This document shows, piece by piece, positions 1-8,500 of a stretch of DNA of 64,000 nucleotides (positions are counted from its first letter, which is position 1; each line of letters starts with the position of its first letter). Origin of the DNA: Cryptosporangium phraense (GTDB taxonomy: Bacteria; Actinomycetota; Actinomycetes; Mycobacteriales; Cryptosporangiaceae); the NCBI RefSeq assembly GCF_006912135.1, contig NZ_VIRS01000004.1, positions 1 to 64,000 of the forward strand, read 5' to 3'. The position numbers were made by a program, and so were the translations under genes. The notes under the pieces were generated by a model. The model had not been told where the DNA came from, made no database searches, and worked only from the letters and a program-made list of their open reading frames with translations.

Positions 1-46
1 CGGCCCCGGCCCGCCAGCCCAGCCCCGGCCGGCCGGTCGGCGAGGC

Positions 47-1102
47 TCAGTTCGGGCGCTCGGCTGCCCGGACCTCTTCGGCGAACTTCCGGGCCGTGGC
101 CCGCAGAGCCGCCTCCGCGTCCACACCCGGCTCCCCACTGGCCGCGACCAGCGCGAACAACAACTCCCCCACCGCATCCTCGTCACCCGGCGCCACCAGC
201 CCCGGCGGCAGGGCCGGCGGCGTCACCGGCACTCCGGCCCGGCGGGCCCGGCTCAGGTACTTCGCGGCCAGTGATAGCGCAGGCTGCGACTGCGCGACCC
301 CGTCCAGCGCCGAATCGCGCTTCTTCTCGGCCTTCTTGATCGCTTCCCAGTTGGTATCGACCTCGTCCGCGCCCGACACCGCGCGGTCGGCGAACACGTG
401 CGGGTGCCTGCGCACGAGTTTCGCCACCAGATCGCCGGCCACGTCGTCGATGTCGAACCCCTCGTCGGGGTTCTCGGACGCGACCCGGGAGTGGAACGCC
501 ACCTGCAACAGGACGTCGCCGAGTTCCTCGCGCAGGGCCTCGAGGTCACCGTCGAGCAGCGCGTCGTAGGCCTCGTACGCCTCCTCCAGCAGGTACGGCC
601 GGAGCGACTCGTGCGTCTGCTCGGCGTCCCACGGGCACCCGCCCGGGGACCGCAGCCGGTCCATCACCGCGGCGACGTCCAGCAGCCGCGCGCCCGGCGG
701 ATCCCACGAGCCGTACAGAATCTCGACCTGGAAGTCGAGCGCCGGGTCGGTCACCAGCCGCTGCGCGAGCAGCGCGGGCACCCCACGGTCGGGCGTATCC
801 CCGTCCCCGGCCAGCCACACAACGGCCCCACCGCCGCCAGCTCCACCACCGCCGGCCACCCCGCCACCAGCCGCCCCGCCGTCGTCGTCAGCACGCGCCG
901 CCGCCTCCAGCAGCCGGCTCAGCGCGTCCTCGGCGTCGTCGCCGACCTCGGTCACCAGGACGCCCGCCGCGCGCAGCGGATCGGCCAGCGGCAGCCACCC
1001 GGCCGCGAACACCGGATGGGCCCGGACCGCGTCCCAGGCGTCGGCGGTCAGCAGACCAGCGGGGAGCCTCGGCGACGTGACCAGGACGACGACCCGGCTC
1101 AA
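47..1102 (-). CDS. mazG: MazG-family nucleoside triphosphate pyrophosphohydrolase
   Basis: House-cleaning hydrolase that converts NTPs and non-canonical dNTPs to the monophosphate plus pyrophosphate. The core MazG domain shows the motif MDRLRSPGGCPWDAEQTHES, then LEEAYEAYDAL and EELGDVLLQVAFHS, which supply the acidic Mg-binding residues. The N-terminal ~150 residues are the longer actinobacterial extension, here with a glycine-rich low-complexity insert. An open frame runs further upstream, but the likely start is TTG at 1102-1100, which overlaps the TGA of the upstream lipoprotein gene by 4 bp and begins MSRVVVLVTS; this gives 351 residues. Co-transcription with the lipoprotein gene is implied by the overlap. 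Family assignment is firm; the start is inferred from the overlap, since the Shine-Dalgarno is weak. Confidence 0.93.
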   Translation of the reverse strand: MSRVVVLVTSPRLPAGLLTADAWDAVRAHPVFAAGWLPLADPLRAAGVLVTEVGDDAEDALSRLLEAAARADDDGGAAGGGVAGGGGAGGGGAVVWLAGDGDTPDRGVPALLAQRLVTDPALDFQVEILYGSWDPPGARLLDVAAVMDRLRSPGGCPWDAEQTHESLRPYLLEEAYEAYDALLDGDLEALREELGDVLLQVAFHSRVASENPDEGFDIDDVAGDLVAKLVRRHPHVFADRAVSGADEVDTNWEAIKKAEKKRDSALDGVAQSQPALSLAAKYLSRARRAGVPVTPPALPPGLVAPGDEDAVGELLFALVAASGEPGVDAEAALRATARKFAEEVRAAERPN

Positions 1103-1677
1103 GACTGGACCGATTTGACCGCGACGTCGGAGCTGACCATCTGCGGGGCCTTGTTGAGGTCGAACTTGCCGTACCGCGGGTTCACGGTGACCGGGTTGGC
1201 CTTCTCGGCGTCCTGCAGCGCCTGGGTGTACTTCTTCGCTGCGGAGTTCTGGTCGGCGACGCCCTCCTTGGCCCAATCGCCCAGCTTGCCCTGGTACGCC
1301 AGAATGTCGGCGAGCTGGTCGAGCGGCAGCAGCGCCAGCTCACCGGTGATCTGCTGCCGCTGCGGCTCGAGCTCGGCCTTGGCCGCGGAGACCTCGGCCG
1401 GCGTGACCGCGGCGCCGACCTTCTCGGTCGCCGAGTGCAGCAGCTGGATGAACACGAGCATGCTGACCAGGTTCGGCTTGGCCGCGCCCGGGTTCTGCTG
1501 GACCTGCTGAGCCGAGACCGGGTCGGCCACGGCTTTCGCGTAGTAGTCATCGATCTGGTCGATGCTGATCACGTCGTCGCCCACATAGGCCGCGACGGTC
1601 GGATCGGACTTGCACGACGACAGCCCGATCAGCAGGAGGGACGCCGCAACGGCGGCCAGCAGACGACGGAACACCAC
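1099..1677 (-). CDS. SurA-like N-terminal domain lipoprotein
   Basis: A 192-residue exported lipoprotein. The signal peptide has an RR n-region, a hydrophobic core and a lipobox LSSC, so Cys22 would be lipidated. The mature part (VAAYVGDDVISIDQIDDYYA...) has the look of the SurA/PrsA N-terminal chaperone domain, but no parvulin-type prolyl isomerase domain follows. Similar short SurA_N lipoproteins lie next to mazG in many actinobacteria, and here the stop overlaps the mazG start. It probably helps fold exported proteins at the membrane surface; substrates are unknown. GTG start at 1677. Its upstream region (1678-1811) is shared with the divergent kinase gene. Confidence 0.8.
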   Translation of the reverse strand: MVFRRLLAAVAASLLLIGLSSCKSDPTVAAYVGDDVISIDQIDDYYAKAVADPVSAQQVQQNPGAAKPNLVSMLVFIQLLHSATEKVGAAVTPAEVSAAKAELEPQRQQITGELALLPLDQLADILAYQGKLGDWAKEGVADQNSAAKKYTQALQDAEKANPVTVNPRYGKFDLNKAPQMVSSDVAVKSVQS

Positions 1678-1811
1678 ACGCTCACAAACGCTCGAGGTCG
1701 GGTCGGTCCGGATCGTTCGACACCTTAGTGCCCTCGGCCGACAGAACGATGATCCGACCCCGGTTACGGGTGTGTTCGCCGGGACGTGTCAACGCATGAC
1801 AACCTTGAGGC

Positions 1812-4349
1812 GTGCTGAGCCCAGGATCTCGCCTCGCGACGTACGAGGTGCGCAAGCGTCTCGCCGTCGGCGGCATGGGCGAGGTCTACCTGTGCCGGCA
1901 CCGTCTGCTCGACCGGGACGACGCGGTCAAGGTGCTCCGCCCCCACCTGGTCGCCGATCAGGCGTTCCGGCGCCGCTTCCTGCGCGAGGCGCTGTCCGCG
2001 GCCCGGCTGCGTCACCCGCACATCGTCACGGTCTACACCGCCGACGAGGTCGACAAGCAGCTCTACCTGGCGATGGAGTACATCCCGGGCGCCGACCTGG
2101 CTGCGATACTCGACCGCGAGCAGGTCCTCGAGCCCAAGCGCGCGGTCCGCCTGCTCGACCAGGTCGCCGACGCGCTGGACGCCGCCCACCGGCTCCAGAT
2201 GACCCACCGCGACGTGAAGCCGAGCAACGTGCTGGTCGAGCGTCCGGGCTCGCCCGACCTCGAGCCCGGCGGTCCGCACGGCGGGCCCGAGCATGCTTAC
2301 CTGGTGGACTTCGGCCTGTCCAAGAGCGCCCAGGCGATGGACCAGGACATCACGATGACCGGCCAGGTCCTCGGCACGGTCGCGTACATCGCGCCGGAGC
2401 AGTTGCAGGGCGCGGTCACCGACGGTCGCTGCGATCAGTACTCGCTCGGCTGCATGGCGTTCGAGGTCCTGACCGGCCAGTTGCCGTTCCCCCGCGACAA
2501 CCAGGTCGCGGTGATCACCGCGCACCTCACCGCTCCGCCGCCGTCCGCGGTCGCGCTCCAGCCGTCGCTGCCCCGCGCGGTCGACCGCGTGCTCGCGATG
2601 GCGATGGCCAAGACCCCGCAGGAGCGGTTCGGCACCTGCAAGGAGTTCATCGACGCGCTGCGCTCGGCCGTCGAGACCGGCGAGACCACTGTGGTCCAGA
2701 AGCCGCCGCCGCGGCTCGACCGGCGCACCCCGAGCGGCGCCGAGGCCCGTCAGGAACACGCCTGGGCGAACCCGGCGAACCAGGGCGCGGCGGTCGTCGC
2801 CGACGGCGAGTCCCGCCGGTCCCGCCGGTCGGCCGACCGCACCCCGCCTCCGCCGCCGTCGGCTCCGGTCGGAGCGCCCGCGCCCCCGTCGCACAGCGAC
2901 GCGCCGGACGACCCGCCGTCGGCGGCCAACCCTCTCGATCAGCCGTTGGCGGACGTAGAACCCGCGGCCGGAAAACACGGCGCGGACGCCGAGCAGGCCG
3001 GCAGCGGGGGCGGACGGCACGCCGCCGAGCCGAGCGTGCCCGTCGCCGAGGAGACCGAGGCGCCGCCGAAGCCGGTCAGCTCCGACCCGGCTGCCCCGCC
3101 CGGGTTCACGCTGCCCGACGACACCCCGTTCGGGCTCGGTCACCTGCAGGAACTGCCCCCGGAGCGGGGCGGCAACCCGTACGGCACCACGCGCAGGCCG
3201 ACGCCGTCCGGGTCGGCGCCGGTCTCGCCGTCCGGCCCGGCGCCGGTCTCCGGCGGGGGCTACCGGCCGTACACCGCGACCTACCCGGCCGGGGCCCCGC
3301 TGCCGACCAGCGCGCCCCCCGCGGCCGGGCGCGCACCGGAGAGCCGGCTCTACCTCGCGGTCGTCGGCGGCCCGGACGCCGGGCGGTTGATACCGCTGCC
3401 CGACGGCGAGCGGACGGTCCCGATCGGCCGGGTCGCGATCGGCTTCACCGTGACCGGCTGGACCGTGCAGGTCGCCGGCGACGCCGACACCCAGATCAAC
3501 GGCGAGCCGCTGCACGGCGTCCGGCAGTTGGCGCCAGGCGACCTGGTCACGGCCGGGCCGTCGCTGATGGAGGTCCGGTCGGCCCGCCACCTGGCCCGGC
3601 TGGCCCCGAACGCTCCCCCGCCCGACCCGGTGACGCTCGACCGCGTGGCCCGCGACCGGCTGGCCGGCGCGGTGCGCGGCCCGCAGCATCCGCAGACGCT
3701 GGTGACGCGGATCGGGTGGCTGGCCCGGCGTCCCCCGGTGCCGATCGCGGTGCCGGTGGGCAGCGCAGGCGGGATCGCGATCCGGGGGCCGTTGCCGGCC
3801 GCGGTGCCGCTGGTGCGCTGGATCCTGACCCAGGCCGCGGTGCTGCACGACGCCCGTGACCTGTCGATCGCGCTGGCCGCCGGGCCGACCGACGACGAGC
3901 GCTGGGCCTGGGTGCCGTCGCTGCCGCACGCCCGGCCGGCCACGCCCCCGCTGTCGGGCACGCATGTCGCGACGACGCGGGACGGCGCGCTCGACCTGAC
4001 GACCCGGCTGCGACAGTTGGTCGAGGTGCGGCGGGCGGCCGCGGGTGACCCGCGGGCACGCCAGTTGCTCGCGCTGCCCCGGGTCGTGGCCGTGCTCGAC
4101 GACCGGCTCGGCGGCCCGGACTCCGAGTTCGTGACCGCAGCGGGCGGGAGCCTCGGCGTGCACGTCGTCCGGCTGCTGCCGCCGGAGGCCCGGCCCCCGG
4201 CGAGCTGCCGGCTCTGCATCGACCTCGACCCGCGCGGCCAGACGCTGACCGTCTGGGTCGCCGGGCGCAACGGCGCTCAGAGCGGGGTCCCCGACGGCGT
4301 CAGCGCGCTGTACGTCCGGGAGGTGGCGGACCTGCTGGCCGACAGCTAG
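1812..4349 (+). CDS. Ser/Thr protein kinase fused to FHA-like and EccC/EssC-like regions
   Basis: An 845-residue protein. The kinase domain (about residues 8-275) is complete: glycine loop GGMGEVY near 20-26, lysine K39 in DDAVKVLRP, HRDVKPSN near 131, DFG near 166 and an APEQ motif. A proline-rich linker (about 290-510) follows. Residues ~511-600 look like an FHA-type sandwich (GRLIPLPDGE, VPIGR, TQINGEPL) but lack the SxxH phosphopeptide-binding motif. Residues ~630-845 resemble the stretch that precedes the first ATPase domain in type VII secretion ATPases EccC/EssC (PPVPIAVPVG, LVRWILTQAAVLHDARDL, WAWVPSLPHARP), yet no Walker A follows. No membrane segment is evident, unlike classical Pkn receptors. 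GTG start at 1812. It converges on a TetR gene and the two share a CTAG stop. The kinase call is firm; the C-terminal relationship is read by eye. Confidence 0.88.
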   Translation: MLSPGSRLATYEVRKRLAVGGMGEVYLCRHRLLDRDDAVKVLRPHLVADQAFRRRFLREALSAARLRHPHIVTVYTADEVDKQLYLAMEYIPGADLAAILDREQVLEPKRAVRLLDQVADALDAAHRLQMTHRDVKPSNVLVERPGSPDLEPGGPHGGPEHAYLVDFGLSKSAQAMDQDITMTGQVLGTVAYIAPEQLQGAVTDGRCDQYSLGCMAFEVLTGQLPFPRDNQVAVITAHLTAPPPSAVALQPSLPRAVDRVLAMAMAKTPQERFGTCKEFIDALRSAVETGETTVVQKPPPRLDRRTPSGAEARQEHAWANPANQGAAVVADGESRRSRRSADRTPPPPPSAPVGAPAPPSHSDAPDDPPSAANPLDQPLADVEPAAGKHGADAEQAGSGGGRHAAEPSVPVAEETEAPPKPVSSDPAAPPGFTLPDDTPFGLGHLQELPPERGGNPYGTTRRPTPSGSAPVSPSGPAPVSGGGYRPYTATYPAGAPLPTSAPPAAGRAPESRLYLAVVGGPDAGRLIPLPDGERTVPIGRVAIGFTVTGWTVQVAGDADTQINGEPLHGVRQLAPGDLVTAGPSLMEVRSARHLARLAPNAPPPDPVTLDRVARDRLAGAVRGPQHPQTLVTRIGWLARRPPVPIAVPVGSAGGIAIRGPLPAAVPLVRWILTQAAVLHDARDLSIALAAGPTDDERWAWVPSLPHARPATPPLSGTHVATTRDGALDLTTRLRQLVEVRRAAAGDPRARQLLALPRVVAVLDDRLGGPDSEFVTAAGGSLGVHVVRLLPPEARPPASCRLCIDLDPRGQTLTVWVAGRNGAQSGVPDGVSALYVREVADLLADS

Positions 4350-4927
4350 CCGGCGACCGCGAGGCGGGCCACCAGCAGGTCGGTCCGCCGCTCGACGTCT
4401 TCCGGACGCAACCGGCCCGCTCGGGTCAGCGTGACCAGTCCGTGCAGGGCGGCCCAGAACACCTCGGTGAACAGCCCCGGGTCGACGCCGTCCCCGGCGA
4501 CCTCGCCCAGGCATTCGAGCAGGGCGGAGAACGCGTCTTTCAGCGGTTCCGGGGTGTCGTCGCGGGCGAACGCCAGGCCGCCGTCGAGCCGGAACATCGC
4601 GTCGTAGACGGCCGGGTTCCGGTCGGCGAAGTCGAGGTAGGCGCGGGCGAGCGCGGTGGCCCGGCCGCGCGGGTCGTCGGCGGCGGCGGTCGCGGCTCGT
4701 AGCTCTCCGGCCATCTCGGTGGCGCCCTCGAGGGTGACGGCGCCGATGATCTCGCGCTTGCCGCGGAAGTGGCTGTAGAGCACGGGCTGGCTGTATTCGA
4801 TGCGCTCGGCGAGCAGCCGGGTGGTGACCGCGTCCCAGCCCTGTTGCTCGGCGAGTTCGCGGGCGGTCGCCACGATCAGGCGCTCGCGCTCCGCCCGTTC
4901 GCGCTGCTTGCGTTCCTGAACCGACAT
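4346..4927 (-). CDS. TetR-family repressor of the divergent DUF1772 gene
   Basis: A TetR regulator of about 193 residues. The N-terminal helix-turn-helix is typical (IVATARELAEQQGWDAVTTR, then LAERIEYSQPVLYSHFRGKR), followed by an all-helical ligand domain. The chosen start is the ATG at 4927 (MSVQERKQ) rather than a codon 27 bp upstream, because the latter would sit inside the predicted operator. The gene is divergent from the DUF1772 gene, and three CTAGCG-type inverted repeats fill the 89 bp between them, so it likely represses both. Its 3' end overlaps the kinase gene by a shared CTAG tetranucleotide. Ligand unknown. Confidence 0.88.
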   Translation of the reverse strand: MSVQERKQRERAERERLIVATARELAEQQGWDAVTTRLLAERIEYSQPVLYSHFRGKREIIGAVTLEGATEMAGELRAATAAADDPRGRATALARAYLDFADRNPAVYDAMFRLDGGLAFARDDTPEPLKDAFSALLECLGEVAGDGVDPGLFTEVFWAALHGLVTLTRAGRLRPEDVERRTDLLVARLAVAG

Positions 4928-4936
4928 GCTCGGAAT

Positions 4937-5001
4937 TCTAGCGCCGCTAGACAACCGAGCGACAGTAGGTCTAGCGTTGATTTATCCGCTAGCAACGCTA
5001 G
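4937..5001. promoter_or_regulatory. Cluster of CTAGCG inverted repeats, probable TetR operators
   Basis: The divergent intergenic region holds TCTAGCG-C-CGCTAGA at 4937-4951 (perfect 7-bp arms) and CTAGCGTTG at 4971-4979 facing CAACGCTAG at 4993-5001, with a further CGCTAG at 4988-4993 between them. The same half-site recurs at least four times. Position between divergent promoters and palindromic form fit binding of a TetR dimer pair; the binding itself is inference. Confidence 0.7.
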
Positions 5002-5016
5002 GAACGAGGCACTGCC

Positions 5017-5463
5017 ATGCTCGAGGCACTCGAGGTCGTCACGATCGTGCTCGTCGGCCTGATGGTGGGCGTAGAGCTCGCTGTCGCTTTTGTACTGAAT
5101 CCGATCCTCTACGGACTGCCCGGCGACAGCGGGTTGATCGGTCGCGCCCACGGCGGCCGGATGCTCGGCGCGCTGATGCCGTTCTGGTACGTCGGCTCGC
5201 TCGTGCTGGCCGCGATCTGGGCGGTGGCGGCCTGGCGCGACCCCGGGATCGAGCTCGTCGTCGTCGCGGCCGGGTTACTGATCGTGAGCGTCGTGATGTC
5301 GGTGCTGCTGCTCGTTCCGATCAACAACCGGAGCAAGACGTGGACGCCGGAGAACCGGCCCGCGGACTGGAAAGAACAGTCGCAGCGCTGGGACCGCTTC
5401 CACTACGTGCGCGTCGCGGTCATCGTCGCCGCCTTCGCTCTGCTGGCGACAGCCCTCGCCTGA
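5017..5463 (+). CDS. DUF1772 (anthrone oxygenase-like) membrane protein
   Basis: A 148-residue integral membrane protein with about four hydrophobic segments (near 7-30, 48-70, 78-100 and 128-146). The sequence NNRSKTWTPENRPADWKEQ followed by RWDRFHYVRV is the usual signature of the DUF1772 family. Some members are called anthrone oxygenase-like or noduliporin-cluster proteins, but the bacterial members have no settled biochemical role. The ATG at 5017 lies just after the operator cluster, so expression is probably relieved by the ligand of the divergent TetR protein. A hairpin directly at the stop codon may terminate transcription. Confidence 0.85.
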   Translation: MLEALEVVTIVLVGLMVGVELAVAFVLNPILYGLPGDSGLIGRAHGGRMLGALMPFWYVGSLVLAAIWAVAAWRDPGIELVVVAAGLLIVSVVMSVLLLVPINNRSKTWTPENRPADWKEQSQRWDRFHYVRVAVIVAAFALLATALA

Positions 5464-5495
5464 GCCGCCGCACTGGACCGTTCCTGCGGTGGCTC
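5462..5495. terminator. Hairpin terminator between convergent DUF1772 and kinase genes
   Basis: GAGCCGCCGCA at 5462-5472 pairs with TGCGGTGGCTC at 5485-5495: 11 bp including one G-U when read on the plus strand, 12-nt loop. It starts inside the TGA stop of the DUF1772 gene and lies 17 bp past the end of the convergent kinase gene. No U-tract, as is common in actinobacteria. Confidence 0.5.
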
Positions 5496-5512
5496 GCCGG
5501 GAAGCGTAAAAA

Positions 5513-6313
5513 TCAGGCAGTCACCAGTGATTCGAGACGTTCGGCAACGGCGAGCGCGCTCGACGGGCGTTCCGTGCGGTCGGCGGCGATCGTCCAACGG
5601 ACGATGTCGGCGAGGGTCTCGTCGAGGCCGGGCGCGATGGTCGGGGGCGAGGAGAGGACCTTGCGGAGCGCCAGGACCGGGTCGTGGTCCGGGAGCTCGC
5701 CGTGGAGGCCCTGCTGGGTGAGCGCATAGTGCAGCGTGACGCCGAGGGAGTACACGTCGCTGGCCCGGGACGGGGGCTCGCCGTGCAGCACGTCGGGGTC
5801 GACGAACTCGATCGAACCCAGGGAACCCATGCCGGTCAGCGTCATGCCGGGGGCGAGCACCTGGGAGAGGCCGAGGTCGGAGAGGCGACCGCCCTCGGGG
5901 TGCAGCAGGACGTTGCCGGGCTTGATGTCGCGGTGGACGATGCCGGCCTCGTGCAGCGCGTGCGCGGCCCGGGCCGCGTGGGCGACGGCCCGCAGGGTCG
6001 CGGACTCGTCGAGCAGGTACGCGGGCTCGGCCAGCGAGCCGTCGGGCAGGTACTCCATCGAGTAGTAGAAGACACCGCCCTGCTGGCCCGCGTCGTACAG
6101 CGTGACCAGGAACTCGGAGCGGACGGCGGCGAAGGCCGCGAGCTCGCGCGTGGCGCGGCGGAAGACCTCCTGAGTGGTCGAGCCGGACAGCACTTTCACG
6201 GCGACCAGTTCGGCCTCGACCGGAAGGCGGGACGGAGTCTTGGCGAGGAAGAACTCACCGTGGTTGCCGTCGCCCAGGGACCGGACGAACTCGTAATCGG
6301 CGATTCCTTCCAC
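5513..6313 (-). CDS. Small Ser/Thr protein kinase with DLG in place of DFG
   Basis: A 266-residue kinase consisting of little more than the catalytic domain. The GTG start at 6313 is preceded by the strong ribosome site AAAGGAGAGG; an open frame extends further upstream without such support. Visible motifs are the glycine loop LGDGNHGEFFLAK (13-25), K40 in VAVKVLS, HRDIKPGN (127-134) and DLG (146-148) in place of DFG. The APE segment is also altered (FVDPDVLHG). The metal-binding aspartate is kept, so activity is plausible. There is no transmembrane segment or sensor domain, suggesting a soluble kinase. It is divergent from the antiporter gene, 121 bp apart. Substrate unknown. Confidence 0.88.
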   Translation of the reverse strand: MEGIADYEFVRSLGDGNHGEFFLAKTPSRLPVEAELVAVKVLSGSTTQEVFRRATRELAAFAAVRSEFLVTLYDAGQQGGVFYYSMEYLPDGSLAEPAYLLDESATLRAVAHAARAAHALHEAGIVHRDIKPGNVLLHPEGGRLSDLGLSQVLAPGMTLTGMGSLGSIEFVDPDVLHGEPPSRASDVYSLGVTLHYALTQQGLHGELPDHDPVLALRKVLSSPPTIAPGLDETLADIVRWTIAADRTERPSSALAVAERLESLVTA

Positions 6314-6434
6314 GTGCCTCTCCTTTAAGTCCGTTTCCCGACGAACCCTCACTTCGGTCGGTCGGCGATGTGAAACTACCGGCCGGAGCCCACTGGATAG
6401 GTCGGCTACCGGACTCAGGACAGGAGCGACGCCG

Positions 6435-8420
6435 GTGACTGCGCACGATGTCGGGCTGCTGATGCTCGATCTGGCCCTGATTCTCGTGCTCGCACGGGTC
6501 GGCGGCTGGCTGGCCAGGAAAGTCGGCCAGCCCCCGGTGATCGGCGAGATCATCGCCGGTATCGCCCTCGGCCCGACGATCATCGGCCCGCACCTCTCGA
6601 CGTTACTGGTACCGGTCGATCTCCGAGTGCCGCTCTCGGCGTTGGCGAACGTCGGGCTGGTGCTGTTCATGTTCATCGTCGGCTACGAGCTGGACCACAC
6701 GCTGATCCGCGGGCGGGAGCGGGTGGCGGTCAGCGTCTCGGTCGGATCGATCATCCTGCCGTCGGTTCTGGGGATCACGCTGGCGCTGTGGCTGGCTGAC
6801 CGGCACGGGGTCTCGGCCGACGACCGGCTGCCGTTCGTGCTGTTCCTGGGCGCGGCGATGTCGATCACGGCGTTCCCGGTGCTGGCCCGGATCCTGACCG
6901 ACCGGGGTATGCACCGCACCCGGCTGGGCGGGCTGGCGCTGGCCAGCGCCGCGGTCGACGACGTGATCGCGTGGTCGCTGCTGGCGGTCGTCGTGACGGT
7001 GGCCGGGGCGTCGGCCGAGGCGCAGTGGCACGTGCTGCTCGCGCTGCCGTTCGTCGCGCTGATGTTCTTCGTCGTGCGTCCGCTGCTGCGCCGGTTGCTG
7101 CCGGTGCACGCGCGGGCGGGCCGGCTGACGCCTCCGGTGCTCGCGGTGATCCTGATCGGGCTATTGCTCTCGGCGTACGCGGCCGAGTGGCTGGGCGTGC
7201 ACGTGATCTTCGGGGCGTTCATCTTCGGCGCGGTGATGCCCCGGGAGGGCGGCGAGGCGCTCCGGCAAGACATCCTGGAGAAGCTCGAGCAGGTATCGGT
7301 CCTGCTGCTGCTCCCGGTGTTCTTCTTCGTCTCCGGCATCAAGGTGGACCTGCGGAACGTCGGGCTGTCCGGGCTCGGCGAGCTGGCGCTGATCCTGGTG
7401 GTGGCGATCAGCGGCAAGTTCGTCGGGGCGTTCGTCGGGGCCCGGCTGCAGCGGGTGCCCCTGCGTCAGTCGTTCGCGCTGGCCACGCTGATGAACACCC
7501 GTGGGCTGACCGAGATCGTGATCCTGACCGTCGGGCTGCAGCTGGGGATCCTGGACTCGTCGCTGTTCTCGCTGATGGTCGTGATGGCGATCGTGACGAC
7601 GGTGATGGCCGGCCCGCTGCTCTCGGCGTTCTACTCGAAGCGCCGGATCGAGCGGGACATCGCCGAGGCCGAGCGGGCGTCGCTGGGGACGGTGGCGGCT
7701 CGTCGCGTGTTCGCGGTCGTGGACGACCCGGCGACGCAGAAGGCGGACGTCGAGTTGGCGGCGGCGCTGGTCGGGGCGCAGCGGCCGGCCGAGGTCGTGC
7801 TGTCGCGGCTGCTGCCGTACCGGTCGCCGGCGTTGGAGGTCGGAACCGGGCTGTCGGGGGAACTGGCCGAGATGGCGCGCTCGCTGGAGGAGACCGAGCG
7901 GTTGGCGGCGCGGGTCCGGCGGGACGATCTGCCGGTGCCGGTCCTGTCGCGGTTCTCGAGCGACGTGGAGCACGACCTGGCGCTGCAGATCGAGGCGTCG
8001 GGGCCGGACGTGGTGGTTTTTCGTTCGTCCCGGCCCGGGATGGGTCCGGTGGTGGCCGGTGAGCTGGTGACGGTGGCGTCCGGGTTGCCGGAGCGGCCTT
8101 CGGCGGTGGGGGTTGGGTGGGGCACCGATGCCGATTCGGTGGCCGCGTTGCGGGCGGCGGCGTTGATCGCGGCCGCGCGGCGGTTGCCGTTGGTGATCTC
8201 GGATTCCGGGCGGCGGGCCTCGGCGGCGGCGACGGAGTTGACCCGGCACGGGGTGGCGACGTCGGTGGGGGCGGTGCCGTCGGATGCGTTGGTCGTGGCA
8301 GGTGGGGTGGAGTTGGCGGAGGGGGAGCACGTGGCGGTTCGGGCGGCGCTGGACGCGGATGCCTCTCCGATCGGGGACTGGATCGGGATGGTGCCGGTGG
8401 AGGTGCCGGTTCCGGCCTGA
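6435..8420 (+). CDS. CPA2-type cation:proton antiporter with Usp-like C-terminal region
   Basis: A 661-residue protein. Residues ~1-395 form a 12-13 helix Na+/H+ exchanger domain of the KefB/GerN type (GQPPVIGEIIAGIALGPTI near the start; SITAFPVLARILTDRG; MNTRGLTEIVIL near 355). It should exchange K+ or Na+ for protons across the plasma membrane. The C-terminal ~260 residues are soluble and alanine-rich with UspA-like alternation rather than a TrkA-N domain, so gating by NAD is not evident. GTG start at 6435 with GGAG upstream. The gene is divergent from the DLG kinase and upstream of the 8501 gene in the same direction; phosphorylation of the soluble part by that kinase is only a guess. Confidence 0.88.
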   Translation: MTAHDVGLLMLDLALILVLARVGGWLARKVGQPPVIGEIIAGIALGPTIIGPHLSTLLVPVDLRVPLSALANVGLVLFMFIVGYELDHTLIRGRERVAVSVSVGSIILPSVLGITLALWLADRHGVSADDRLPFVLFLGAAMSITAFPVLARILTDRGMHRTRLGGLALASAAVDDVIAWSLLAVVVTVAGASAEAQWHVLLALPFVALMFFVVRPLLRRLLPVHARAGRLTPPVLAVILIGLLLSAYAAEWLGVHVIFGAFIFGAVMPREGGEALRQDILEKLEQVSVLLLLPVFFFVSGIKVDLRNVGLSGLGELALILVVAISGKFVGAFVGARLQRVPLRQSFALATLMNTRGLTEIVILTVGLQLGILDSSLFSLMVVMAIVTTVMAGPLLSAFYSKRRIERDIAEAERASLGTVAARRVFAVVDDPATQKADVELAAALVGAQRPAEVVLSRLLPYRSPALEVGTGLSGELAEMARSLEETERLAARVRRDDLPVPVLSRFSSDVEHDLALQIEASGPDVVVFRSSRPGMGPVVAGELVTVASGLPERPSAVGVGWGTDADSVAALRAAALIAAARRLPLVISDSGRRASAAATELTRHGVATSVGAVPSDALVVAGGVELAEGEHVAVRAALDADASPIGDWIGMVPVEVPVPA

Positions 8421-8500
8421 TTCCGGATCCGGTCGCCGGCTGGCTGCCGGAGGCGGGCTGATCGGTGGAAGCGTCGGGGGGACGCTCTATCGTTCGGGGC

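Noticed and set aside
47-1276. Longer MazG starting at 1276
   Set aside because: The extra 58 residues overlap the lipoprotein gene and are low-complexity; a TTG at 1102 gives the expected N-terminus.
1764-4514. 916-codon open frame antisense to the kinase gene
   Set aside because: A by-product of very high GC at third positions; peptide is Arg/Gly/Ala-rich with no domain, while the plus strand encodes a clear kinase.
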